29,107 nt of DNA, taken from positions 1-29,107 of IMG/VR virus record IMGVR_UViG_3300031612_000049; one strand, given 5' to 3'. This document shows, one piece after another, positions 1 through 7,839 of this stretch. The DNA comes from a virus. A program made the position numbers and the translations under genes. How positions within the stretch are numbered: the stretch's first letter is position 1; the number at the start of each line of letters is the position of its first letter. Below the pieces are notes generated by a model. The model worked only from the letters and a program-made list of their open reading frames with translations. It did no database searches and was not told the origin of the DNA.

Positions 1-104
1 TGGAAAGGAATTGAATTTAATGGAAAGGAAGTGAAAAGGAGTTTAATCTTAATGGAAGGGAGTGGAAAATAAATGAATTTAGATGAAAAGAATTAAACAG
101 TATA
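1..104. repeat. Purine-rich imperfect repeats upstream of terminase genes
   Basis: The top strand is almost pure A/G/T. The unit TGGAAAGGAA occurs at 1-10 and 21-30, a variant TGGAAGGGAGTGGAAAAT starts at 53, and weaker GATGAAAAG copies follow. There is no open frame of note. Its place just ahead of the packaging genes would suit a pac/cos or other protein-binding region, but nothing in the sequence proves this, and the array is cut by the window edge. Confidence 0.5.
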
Positions 105-170
105 TTAAGGGTATCTTATACTCTTAAAGATAAAGAACAAGATAAAGGTATGGATAAAGATATGAAGAAA
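105..170. promoter_or_regulatory. Hairpin plus AAAGATAAAG repeat element, copy 1
   Basis: TTAAGGGTAT (105-114) and ATACTCTTAA (118-127) form a 10-bp stem with one G-T wobble and a CTT loop. It is followed by AAAGATAAAG-type repeats to about 170. A 19-base stretch, ATACTCTTAAAGATAAAGA (118-136), is found again exactly at 25639-25657, also just after GGGTAT plus three bases. Copy 1 lies about 120 bases before the first late gene. Its role is unknown: a regulator-binding site, origin iterons or a packaging signal are all possible. Confidence 0.6.
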
Positions 171-245
171 GCTCAGTTAATAAAATTTCCTAAAGTTTCG
201 TAGGATATATAAAATATTTTGCTTTATTTGTGCAAACGAAAAACA

Positions 246-641
246 ATGGCAACTTATCATCCACCTAAAATAATAACTACACAAGCTTCTCCTGCTATAA
301 CTGCAGATTTGACTTATGAAGCTCATGGTAAGTGTGGTTGTCAAACTATAATACTTAGTGGAGAAGGAACTAGGGCTTGGGAAGCAGCATCTCCTGATAG
401 ACAGCCTGAATTAGATGGCTGTACTGATTATTCTAATGTTTATAAAATTGTAGCACTAGCAAATACTAAATTTAGAGGACTTAGTGCTAATAATATATCT
501 CAAGAACAAATGGAACAATCTTTGATATTTGGTAATGTAGGATTTATATTAAAGCCTGATGCTGAGATATTGGCTGATTTTACTTATGTGGAAATATTGT
601 CAGGAACGCTAATATTATACAGGGATTGTAATCAATCGTAA
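246..641 (+). CDS. Hypothetical protein, possible small virion/fibre-type protein
   Basis: This 131-residue protein opens the late gene block. I chose ATG 246 over the in-frame upstream codon at 219 because it follows the A-rich tract typical of starts in this window (MATYHPPK). It has three clustered cysteines (CGC near residue 31, a C near 59) and no signal peptide or membrane segment. The C-terminal half, with hydrophobic beta-like stretches ending in VEILSGTLILYRDC, resembles the closing strand pattern of small phage decoration or fibre proteins (SG-x-xxLY). That is a weak resemblance and the function is unassigned. It lies 36 bases before the next gene and about 500 before the small terminase. 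Confidence 0.6.
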   Translation: MATYHPPKIITTQASPAITADLTYEAHGKCGCQTIILSGEGTRAWEAASPDRQPELDGCTDYSNVYKIVALANTKFRGLSANNISQEQMEQSLIFGNVGFILKPDAEILADFTYVEILSGTLILYRDCNQS

Positions 642-677
642 AAAAAAAATTATAAAAAAAATTAAAAAATAGAAAAT

Positions 678-1148
678 ATGCCTTGCGAATTATGCGAAGA
701 AGGATTATACAAATGGGGAGAAACAGGAGAGTGTATGTACGAAACTCTTGAGGACTGCCAATTAGCAAATCAAGAAGAATATCTTGATGAAACTATAAAA
801 AAACCAAGATACGAAGAAGAAATTGATTGGACTTACAACTTTACTGAAGAACAAATGAAAGAACTTCATGATGATGGTAAACTTATTGTTAAAGTTGAGA
901 AAGAAGAACAAGAATCAATGACTCTGCTTTTCACTTATGATAGAGAGGAAAAAGAAGAAGAAAAAGAGGAGGAGTTAGAGGAAGATAAGAGAGAAGATGA
1001 TAAGAGAATTGATGAGGAGGAGAAAGAGGAAAGAGAATATGCTAAATTAACTGCTTCTATGTTGGATGATGAACTTGATGAATATATAGATAAAATTGTA
1101 GATTCAATAGCTACTTTAGATGCTTTTGATAAAGACTTACATAAATAA
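678..1148 (+). CDS. Hypothetical highly acidic protein with N-terminal Cys motif
   Basis: 156 residues starting at ATG 678 after an A-rich leader. The first 30 residues hold four cysteines (PCELCEEGLYKWGETGEC, then a C a few residues on) that could bind a metal. The middle (about 90-122) is an almost uninterrupted run of Glu, Lys, Asp and Arg, likely a charged helix or coiled coil. The C-terminus is amphipathic and acidic. It ends 3 bases before the small terminase, so the two are probably co-transcribed. The acidic middle may be a DNA mimic or a protein-binding spacer, but I do not recognise the family. Confidence 0.65.
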   Translation: MPCELCEEGLYKWGETGECMYETLEDCQLANQEEYLDETIKKPRYEEEIDWTYNFTEEQMKELHDDGKLIVKVEKEEQESMTLLFTYDREEKEEEKEEELEEDKREDDKRIDEEEKEEREYAKLTASMLDDELDEYIDKIVDSIATLDAFDKDLHK

Positions 1149-1151
1149 AAT

Positions 1152-1556
1152 ATGAGTGAAGATGAAAGATATAAACTTAAAGAGAGTAATCTAAATAAAC
1201 TCAATCCTTATAAAGAAACTACAGACAAGTTCTTTCCAAATGGAGGTAAAATAAATACAGAAGGAAGAAAAAAAGGAGAGAAAAATAATGTTGTGGTTAA
1301 TAAAATTAGCAGAAATGCTTTAACTTGGGCATTAGAAGGACATTCTACTAAAATAAGAATGGCATTAGATAAATTATTTGACCAAAACCCTGAAGCTTAC
1401 ATCAACGCAGTTTCAAAACTACTTAACTATACTGTTCCAAAATTATCATCTTCTGAAATTACCGATAATACAACTAAAAAAGTTAAGATTGAACTTAATG
1501 ATGATGTCAGCATTGATGAATTAAGAGCAAAACTTGATGAAATTAACAACAACTGA
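1152..1556 (+). CDS. terS: Terminase small subunit (probable)
   Basis: A 134-residue basic protein directly upstream of, and overlapping by 20 bases, the large terminase. The region around residues 34-60 is Lys/Arg-rich (GGKINTEGRKKGEKNN) with a following helix. A second helical segment (WALEGHSTKIRMALDKLFDQNPEAYINAVSKLL split over about 55-85) matches the pattern of small terminases that recognise the packaging site and form a ring on DNA. The last 35 residues are acidic and may contact the large subunit. Identification rests mainly on position, size and charge pattern, since small terminases diverge fast. An alternative would be another DNA-binding accessory protein. Confidence 0.7.
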   Translation: MSEDERYKLKESNLNKLNPYKETTDKFFPNGGKINTEGRKKGEKNNVVVNKISRNALTWALEGHSTKIRMALDKLFDQNPEAYINAVSKLLNYTVPKLSSSEITDNTTKKVKIELNDDVSIDELRAKLDEINNN

Positions 1557-2994
1557 TAATCAGTTAAAATTTGCATTAGAAAAGAAGTTATGCGAACTAT
1601 CATTCTATGAGTTCTTCCAACAAGCGTGGCATATTGTTGAGCCTTCTATTGAATTGTCTACTAATTGGCATCATAAATATTTATGTGATGTTTTACAAGA
1701 GGAAGCAGAGAGAATAATAGCTAATAAACCTAAAACGAAAGATATTGTAATTAATATTCCATTTCGTTCTACAAAATCACTTCTAGTTACTGTTATGTTT
1801 CCTGTATGGGCTTGGATTAAGAATCCTAAGTTCAGATTCATAACAGCATCTTATTCTGCAGAGCTTTCAATAGAACATTCAACAAGAAGTAGAGATATTA
1901 TAAACTCAGAGTGGTTTAAAGCAAGATGGGGAGATTTATTCTTCATTAAGAAAGACCAGAATCTAAAATCAAGATACGAGAACAATTTTCTAGGAGTTAG
2001 GAGGGCAACATCAGTAGGAGGTACTGTTACAGGGCAAGGAGGGGACTTTCTGCTTGTAGATGACCCTGTTTCCCCACAACACGCTGCATCAGAGATAGAG
2101 AGAGAGAACGCAAACGAATGGTATAGGACAACATTCTACTCTAGGCTTAATAATCCCCTAACAGGAGTAAGAATAATCATTATGCAGAGAATACATGATG
2201 ATGATTTAAGTGGATTCTTACTTTATGGTAGTCAAAGTAGACTAAAATATAAGCATATTTGCATACCTGCAGAGCTTTCAGAGGATGTTAAGCCTAAAAT
2301 GTTAGAATCTAACTATGATGAAGATGGATTGTTTTGGTCAGATAGGTTCAGTAAGGCTATTTTAGATGATTATAAGCAAGCTTTAGGAAGTTATGGATAT
2401 GCAGGACAACTTATGCAAACTCCTACACCTCTAAACTCAGGAATGATAAAATCTGAGTGGTTAAACATAGATAATCATAAAGTAGGAGATATTGGAGAGC
2501 AAACGACAGTTGATTTCGTTATTGACCCTGCATATACTGCAAATGAGAAGAATGACCCCTCTGCACTACTAGCATATACATATAAAAATAATAAATGGCA
2601 GATAATTGATTGTATTAATGTATATAAAGAATTTCCTGACCTAATTAAATTCATTCAACAATGGGTTTCTAAAAATGGATATACAAGTAGGAGTAGAATA
2701 TATGTTGAACCTAAAGCATCAGGTAAATCTATCGTTCAAACTCTTAAAAAAGAAACAGGACTTAATGTTAAAGAAGATAAACCACCATCTAAGGATAAGG
2801 TGGCAAGAGTACAGGATATTTCTGCCTCTTTAGAGTCAGGTAGAGTAAGTTTACTCAAAGGGAAATGGAACGAGGAGTTTTTACAGCAGTTAGTGAGGTT
2901 TCCTTCTGCAAAACATGATGATATGGTAGATTGTCTAGTGATGGCTGTGAATAATAATATGTGGAGTGGCTCAAAAGTAGTTTATTTTTCTTGA
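1537..2994 (+). CDS. terL: Terminase large subunit
   Basis: This 485-residue motor cuts concatemeric DNA and pumps it into proheads through the portal. The ATPase half has a Walker A-like loop in IPFRSTKSLLV (about residues 70-80; a T stands where many P-loops have the second G, as in a known terminase subgroup with RSxKS), a Walker B with acid pair FLLVDDP (about 170) and a coupling-region motif IIIMQRIHDDD (about 210). The nuclease half shows the three acidic clusters of the RNase H fold: VIDPAYT (about 330), YVEPKASGKS (about 390) and KHDDMVDC (about 465). The first in-frame ATG is 1537, overlapping terS by 20 bases, which suggests translational coupling. Length is normal for the family. 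Confidence 0.96.
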   Translation: MKLTTTDNQLKFALEKKLCELSFYEFFQQAWHIVEPSIELSTNWHHKYLCDVLQEEAERIIANKPKTKDIVINIPFRSTKSLLVTVMFPVWAWIKNPKFRFITASYSAELSIEHSTRSRDIINSEWFKARWGDLFFIKKDQNLKSRYENNFLGVRRATSVGGTVTGQGGDFLLVDDPVSPQHAASEIERENANEWYRTTFYSRLNNPLTGVRIIIMQRIHDDDLSGFLLYGSQSRLKYKHICIPAELSEDVKPKMLESNYDEDGLFWSDRFSKAILDDYKQALGSYGYAGQLMQTPTPLNSGMIKSEWLNIDNHKVGDIGEQTTVDFVIDPAYTANEKNDPSALLAYTYKNNKWQIIDCINVYKEFPDLIKFIQQWVSKNGYTSRSRIYVEPKASGKSIVQTLKKETGLNVKEDKPPSKDKVARVQDISASLESGRVSLLKGKWNEEFLQQLVRFPSAKHDDMVDCLVMAVNNNMWSGSKVVYFS

Positions 2995-3012
2995 TTTACT
3001 AATTTTACTAGG

Positions 3013-3039
3013 TTGTTAAGAAAAAAAGTCATATAATTG
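3013..3039 (+). promoter_or_regulatory. Weak candidate Bacteroidetes promoter
   Basis: TTG at 3013-3015, a 16-base gap, then TATAATTG at 3032-3039, one mismatch from TAnnTTTG. It sits in the 65-base gap after terL, and a start about 6 bases downstream would give a short leader before ATG 3060. In such AT-rich DNA a chance match is quite possible. Confidence 0.3.
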
Positions 3040-3059
3040 CGAAGAAATAGGAATAAATT

Positions 3060-3488
3060 ATGGATGTAAGTAGTTTGAATGGTAAACACGAAGAAATGAT
3101 TCACAAATATGTGAAATTTGTTCAGGGTACTGCATATACAGCTACTGAAGGGTATGAGAGTAGTAAATTCCTAGGATTCAATGAGATAATAGCAAATATA
3201 ATAACATATACCAATTCATTTAACAATATGTTGGTTTCATCTAACAGAAGAACTGAATGGGCTTATATGACTCCTAATTTAATGCTTTATGCGACAATAG
3301 GTTTCTTGGAGGGAGTTAAAAATGATGAAAACAGCGATTTAATTGATGAGTTATCAGAAGATTTGTTTGAAACAACTGTAGATTTTGTTGGAGAAACAAC
3401 AGATATTTTAGATGATATTGAGAAAAAAGAAGAAATACAGAGAAAAATACTAACTAACCAAAAAACACAGAATGAGTATAACAATTAG
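3060..3488 (+). CDS. Hypothetical protein preceding the tail assembly chaperone
   Basis: 142 residues, largely helical and acidic in its last third (ENSDLIDELSEDLFE, then a run rich in Asp and Glu). I see no membrane segment or known motif. It overlaps the chaperone gene that follows by 17 bases, implying coupled translation and a likely role in tail assembly or packaging. The central part (IIANIITYTNSFNNMLVSSN) looks like a buried helix. It could be a second chaperone-like protein, but there is no direct evidence. Confidence 0.65.
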   Translation: MDVSSLNGKHEEMIHKYVKFVQGTAYTATEGYESSKFLGFNEIIANIITYTNSFNNMLVSSNRRTEWAYMTPNLMLYATIGFLEGVKNDENSDLIDELSEDLFETTVDFVGETTDILDDIEKKEEIQRKILTNQKTQNEYNN

Positions 3489-4182
3489 CCTGAAAAGCCA
3501 AAATTTAGAGAGAGATGTAGTAATTCCTGTAGAATGGAAGGATATAAATGTTCAGTATTGGGGAGAATTATCTACAATAATTAAGAAACACTATAAAGAT
3601 GCTTCTGATGGAGTAGTAAAGAAAGAGAATGAGGCTCACGAACTACTTAAACTTGGATTTATTTCGGATTTAACCGATAATACAGAGCTTAATCCTTCTC
3701 AAACATTAAAAATGAACGCTGATATATTCTCGTATATGACAGGATTAACAAAAGATGAAGTAAATCTTGTTGATGTAGATGTAATAACAAGGGTAATAGA
3801 TTGTATAAATAAATTAACAAAAGAATATAAACCGAAAGAGCTAAAGTCATTTGATTTTGATGGAGAAACTTATCATTTCCCATCTGAGTTTTTGAGAAAA
3901 GAAACTTATGGGGATTTTATTGAATCTACTCAATTAGATATGTATATTTCTGATATGGATAACGGAAGGTATGATGTACTTCCTGAGCAAATGGCAATAC
4001 TATGCAGGAGAGAAGGAGAGGAGTATGATGAAGAATTAATCCCTGAAAAGGCAGATAAATTCAGAAAACTTACAATGGATGTCATTTGGGAGTTCAGTTT
4101 TTTTTTGACTCATCAAAGCAAAAAATTAACGACACTTTTCCATACATATTCGGAGAAAAAACAACAAATACAGGAACTGTGA
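3472..4182 (+). CDS. Tail assembly chaperone, short form (gpG-like)
   Basis: 236 residues. The N-terminal half has the mixed beta then helical look of siphovirus tail assembly chaperones (KSQNLERDVVIPVEWKDINV, then helices around 40-130). The decisive evidence is arrangement: a T9 run near codon 210 and an open -1 frame overlapping the last 80 residues, as in lambda G/GT and related systems where frameshifting makes a second longer chaperone. These proteins coat the tape measure while the tube polymerises and are absent from the virion. Here four to five tail genes lie between it and the tape measure, which is farther than usual. Confidence 0.75.
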   Translation: MSITISLKSQNLERDVVIPVEWKDINVQYWGELSTIIKKHYKDASDGVVKKENEAHELLKLGFISDLTDNTELNPSQTLKMNADIFSYMTGLTKDEVNLVDVDVITRVIDCINKLTKEYKPKELKSFDFDGETYHFPSEFLRKETYGDFIESTQLDMYISDMDNGRYDVLPEQMAILCRREGEEYDEELIPEKADKFRKLTMDVIWEFSFFLTHQSKKLTTLFHTYSEKKQQIQEL

Positions 4183-4409
4183 ATACAAAAGGACTATATC
4201 AAACCTACATTGCCCCGTTTGGTTGGTTAAATAGCCTTTATATGTTAGCTGAGAAAGGTGTGTTTAATGTAGATGGGAAAAATGGGATAGATAGCGTTAA
4301 AGAAACTAATCTGTATAATGTCTTGACATATCTTAGTTGGATAACAGCAAAAAATACATACGAATCTAAGGTTCAAGAGAAAATTCACAATCCAAACAAA
4401 ATAATGTAA
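3472..4409 (+). CDS. Tail assembly chaperone, frameshifted long form (gpGT-like)
   Basis: A -1 shift on the T run at 4098-4106 would join codons 1-211 of the chaperone to the overlapping frame that continues to a stop at 4407-4409, giving about 312 residues. The extension (FDSSKQKINDTFPYIFGE..., to HNPNKIM) has no good start of its own: its only nearby ATG, at 4086, lies before the slip site inside the chaperone. It ends one base before the next gene, so it fills the space exactly as an expressed C-terminal domain would. In known systems the extension recruits the tail tube protein. I infer this from layout; no protein data are available. Confidence 0.75.
4098..4107 (+). other. Slippery site for -1 ribosomal frameshift
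   Basis: Nine T followed by G. In the chaperone frame it reads AGT TTT TTT TTG ACT, so both T TTT TTT (4098-4104) and T TTT TTG (4101-4107) fit the X XXY YYZ heptamer pattern. I see no strong stem-loop directly downstream. Confidence 0.75.
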
Positions 4410-4410
4410 C

Positions 4411-6006
4411 ATGGCAATAGTAAGATTAACAGATATAGTAGCAACAATGAAGAATAAATGGACTTATGGAGATAAGTTCTTTGGATATACAGAGGAATTT
4501 AATGATAATCATAATACTCAGTACCCTTCTTTACTCATAACACCACCTAATTCAGTTTACCCTGAAGTAACTCCTAGAAATGGTTGGGAGGAATACTCAT
4601 TTGAGGTTTATTTTTCAGATTTATATAACAGAACAGACCAAGCTAACGAAAGTATAGAGCAAAGATGGGACAACTTACAAGATTTAGCTAATGAGTGGTT
4701 AGATATGTTTCTAAAGCATTATATGGGGACTCAAGCGAATAAAACTACTATATCATACTTAATGGATGGTAGTTTAACAATAGAAAGAAAGAAAGAGGTT
4801 GCTAATGACCAACTTCTTCAATTAAAGATGAATTTTGGATTTAGAATATTCAGCAAGTGCTTTGCACCTGTATCTAACTACCCAAATCAAATAAGTGGAT
4901 TGACTTCTTGGCTAAGAGCTGATAGTAATGTAACATTTAGCATACCAACTAAAAAAGTAAGTATTGTTGGAGATGGTTCAGGTAATGGAAATGGAGTTGT
5001 ACAAGCAGTTGCAAGTGGACAGCCATTAAGATATACTTATGGTGGTGGAGCTTTAGATAAAACAATGGTTACATTTAAAAATGATATTTTAGATTCTCAA
5101 AATAATTTTACAACAAGTTTATCTAATGAACGGTTCTCAATATTTGAAGTTAGTAAAATAAATGCAGTAAGTGATGCTGTTTTTGGCTATTTTAATCTGC
5201 TTGGTTCTGAATTAGTTACTAACGGAGATTTTGCTAATTGGACAAGTGATAATCCTGATAATTGGAATGTTGTTAATGAGAATGCTAATAACTTTGTAAC
5301 TCAATTTGGTACTTATGCGAAAATAGTTTCTAATAATACATCATCTATAAACATTAATCAATCTATATTTACTGTTGGAAAAACATACATAATAGAATTA
5401 GATGCAGTTGTAAATAATGGCAATGTTGTAGGTTTAAAATTAAACGATGCAACAGCAGATTCCAACATAGGAATTGTTAATTCTACAGGGCATTTTACTT
5501 TTTCCTTTACAGCAGCAGGAACTAGTTTTAATATAAATAGAAAAGGTGGAGGTGTTACAGATATATTAATAGATAATGTATCAGTAAAAGAAGTTGAAGA
5601 ATCATCTATAGAGATGGGAACTAATGCTGCAGGGAACTATGAGGTTTCAGTAAGTGATGGAACAACAACATTATTAGAGAAAACAGCAACAGTAGATACA
5701 GGTAAATATCATATTGCATCTTTAAGAAAATCAGGTCAAACAATTCATTTTAATTACTATGATTCAGCAAATACTGTTTATGCACCTGAGTATGATGCAG
5801 CGTTTGATGGTACAAAATCCTTTGAGCAAGATAAATTTACAGTTGGATGTGTAAAGGAAAGTAATGGTCTTATTCCACCTTCAGAAACTAACGCTAGATA
5901 CTTAGATGGAGATTTTCAAGAGCTTATTATTTATGATAAAAAATTAACAGATGCAGAAACAGAAAAAGTAGTAGATTATTTAAACAAAAAATATAGAATA
6001 TATTAA
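4411..6006 (+). CDS. Tail protein with LamG-like domain interrupted by a CBM-like module
   Basis: 531 residues in apparently three parts. Residues 1-150 (to FGFRIFSKCF) are a mixed alpha/beta domain typical in position and size of tail completion or baseplate-associated proteins. From about 160 (SGLTSWLRADSNVTFS ... VVGDGSGNGNG-like) a concanavalin/LamG-like lectin fold begins; it resumes about 395 and closes with the usual FQELIIYDKKLTDAE and YLNKKYRIY ending. Between them, about 268-393, sits a module starting ELVTNGDFANWTSDNPDNWN and ending DILIDNVSVKEV, the hallmark strands of CBM4/9-type carbohydrate-binding modules. This suggests a receptor or glycan contact at the tail. Domain calls are by eye. 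Confidence 0.7.
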   Translation: MAIVRLTDIVATMKNKWTYGDKFFGYTEEFNDNHNTQYPSLLITPPNSVYPEVTPRNGWEEYSFEVYFSDLYNRTDQANESIEQRWDNLQDLANEWLDMFLKHYMGTQANKTTISYLMDGSLTIERKKEVANDQLLQLKMNFGFRIFSKCFAPVSNYPNQISGLTSWLRADSNVTFSIPTKKVSIVGDGSGNGNGVVQAVASGQPLRYTYGGGALDKTMVTFKNDILDSQNNFTTSLSNERFSIFEVSKINAVSDAVFGYFNLLGSELVTNGDFANWTSDNPDNWNVVNENANNFVTQFGTYAKIVSNNTSSININQSIFTVGKTYIIELDAVVNNGNVVGLKLNDATADSNIGIVNSTGHFTFSFTAAGTSFNINRKGGGVTDILIDNVSVKEVEESSIEMGTNAAGNYEVSVSDGTTTLLEKTATVDTGKYHIASLRKSGQTIHFNYYDSANTVYAPEYDAAFDGTKSFEQDKFTVGCVKESNGLIPPSETNARYLDGDFQELIIYDKKLTDAETEKVVDYLNKKYRIY

Positions 6007-6009
6007 GAT

Positions 6010-7836
6010 ATGGCACAAATAAGAAGTGGAACAACTGCAGTATGGGGACAAATACCAAAATGGGGTAGCACTGAAGCTATGTGGCAACAGCAAAGTAAAT
6101 TTGCAGGTAATTCAGTAGTTTCTGCAAATCTACCTATGGTGTATCAAGTTATATGGTCAGGTACAGATGTAAATGAATCATATATTCCTACAGTTTCAGG
6201 GGATATTGTAAATGTTATATTCAATGTGCTTGGAACTACTCAGTTCCCCACACCTGCTCTTACTGCAGATTGGGATTTAATAGGTAGCATTAAAAAATCT
6301 AGGGATATACCAAACACAAATATAGTAAATAATAACGAACCTGCGAGTCATAGTTTTACAGTTGATGTTTCAAGAATGGTAGCTGACCAACTATCTTACT
6401 CATTAGTTCCCATAGGCAAGGGTTCTTGGATGAATACAGAATTTGGAGGTATGAATGGTGGTGCGCAAAAACAAGATAATATTACAGAATCTATTAGTCC
6501 ATATAATGTAACTAGAAATGGAGCTTATAGGTCTATAAGAGTTAAGTGTACGATTGAAATGCTGAACGCTAATGGAGAGATAGAATTATCTACAAGTGTA
6601 GTTACTTCTGCTCCCTATGTAAGGGCTATAAATTCTGCACCTAACTTTAGTTCAAATACATATCTTAATCAAATGAGGTCTTTATTGCAATGGACGCCTG
6701 ATTCAGATTCTCCTGCTAGGGCAATGACTAATAGCCCTAATGTTACACTAACCACAACCGACACACCTTCATACAAAAAACCTGTATCTCTCTCTGATGA
6801 GGCAGAGTTTTTATACTTTTACGCTAGTAATACATTTAATGGAAGCGACCAATCCTCTCCTGATTACTATAATCTTTATGAAGTTTTTGTCAAGACTTAT
6901 AATGCTGCAGGAAGTCAAGTATTGAGTTTTGTTTTAGGTTCTGAATATTATAACTCCTCTAAAGGAGTTGTTGAGATTTCATCAGATATATCTCATAGTT
7001 TTAATCATCAAACAGCAAGTGGAACTACATTTGCTCATGCTCAAAATCAGATATGTGTTCAAAACATATCCCCTGCATTTATAGCTGACCACGCATACAC
7101 TCCTCAAAATGCAAATTACCCTTACACCTCTAAAATAGCAACTCCTATAGGTACTAGTGTTACCCATTACAGGGTTTATGTTAGAGGTAATTATTATAGT
7201 GATGCAGGAGCTGTTTGGACGCAAAAAAGAGCTAGTTCGGTTTATTGGTACAGTATAAATAGAGAAGAAGAAAATCCTGTATATGAAAATGTTAGATTTC
7301 ATTGGTTAAATACAGCAGGAGGTATAGACTCGTACACAGCAAGAAGAAATGTACTAGAATCTATAAGTTCAAGCAAGTCTGTTATGGAAACAAAACTACC
7401 TAGCAGATATTATATGCAAAGTAAGGAAAATGCCGCAGGAACAGAATACACTCCTCAAGATTATCATAATGATGGAATGAGAGGTTGGAATACTTATCAA
7501 GGTGGTACAGAGGTTCTAAGTGTTGATGCGAAAATAAACAATAGCGTATATACAGAGCCATTAAGTGCATTAGAATCTAAGTGGCTAAGAGAAATATTCC
7601 AATCTCCAAATGTTTGGATAGAGGATAAGGCTGAAGATTCAGGGGGAGTTAATTATAAAGCAGATGCTCCTTACCACATGCATAAGCTAAATCCACTACT
7701 AAGACCTTCACAAACCATATACAAACCTGTGATTATAACTAACTCAGAAGTTGTATCTTTAGACCAAGAAAAAGGATTAGTAATGTATAATATAGAATAC
7801 ACTCATTCTCAAGGAATACTTACTCAAAGAAATTAA
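6010..7836 (+). CDS. Tail structural protein, family unassigned
   Basis: 608 residues, beta-rich and high in Ser, Thr, Asn and aromatic residues, with no signal peptide or membrane span. It is translated in a tight run with its neighbours (3-base gaps both sides, each start preceded by an A/T-rich TTAAnATATG context). The N-terminus (MAQIRSGTTAVWGQIPKWGS) and the C-terminal third (VWIEDKAEDSGGVNYKADA, EKGLVMYNIEYTHSQG) look like a folded virion protein. Position between a lectin-bearing tail protein and a large baseplate-like protein points to the distal tail. Unlike three neighbours, I do not see a clear inserted CBM-like module. Function within the tail is inferred only. Confidence 0.6.
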   Translation: MAQIRSGTTAVWGQIPKWGSTEAMWQQQSKFAGNSVVSANLPMVYQVIWSGTDVNESYIPTVSGDIVNVIFNVLGTTQFPTPALTADWDLIGSIKKSRDIPNTNIVNNNEPASHSFTVDVSRMVADQLSYSLVPIGKGSWMNTEFGGMNGGAQKQDNITESISPYNVTRNGAYRSIRVKCTIEMLNANGEIELSTSVVTSAPYVRAINSAPNFSSNTYLNQMRSLLQWTPDSDSPARAMTNSPNVTLTTTDTPSYKKPVSLSDEAEFLYFYASNTFNGSDQSSPDYYNLYEVFVKTYNAAGSQVLSFVLGSEYYNSSKGVVEISSDISHSFNHQTASGTTFAHAQNQICVQNISPAFIADHAYTPQNANYPYTSKIATPIGTSVTHYRVYVRGNYYSDAGAVWTQKRASSVYWYSINREEENPVYENVRFHWLNTAGGIDSYTARRNVLESISSSKSVMETKLPSRYYMQSKENAAGTEYTPQDYHNDGMRGWNTYQGGTEVLSVDAKINNSVYTEPLSALESKWLREIFQSPNVWIEDKAEDSGGVNYKADAPYHMHKLNPLLRPSQTIYKPVIITNSEVVSLDQEKGLVMYNIEYTHSQGILTQRN

Positions 7837-7839
7837 AAT

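Noticed and set aside
205-230. Promoter for the first gene (ATATTTTG / TTTATTTG)
   Set aside because: Neither matches TAnnTTTG fully and no TTG element stands at the right spacing; a late promoter of a different type may exist.
935-1204. Ser-rich minus-strand frame
   Set aside because: It mirrors the Glu/Lys run of the acidic protein (GAA/GAG read as TTC/CTC), giving low-complexity Ser/Leu only.
4086-4409. Independent 107-residue gene starting at ATG 4086
   Set aside because: The ATG lies just before the T9 slip site inside the chaperone, so a frameshift fusion explains it better than a separate start.
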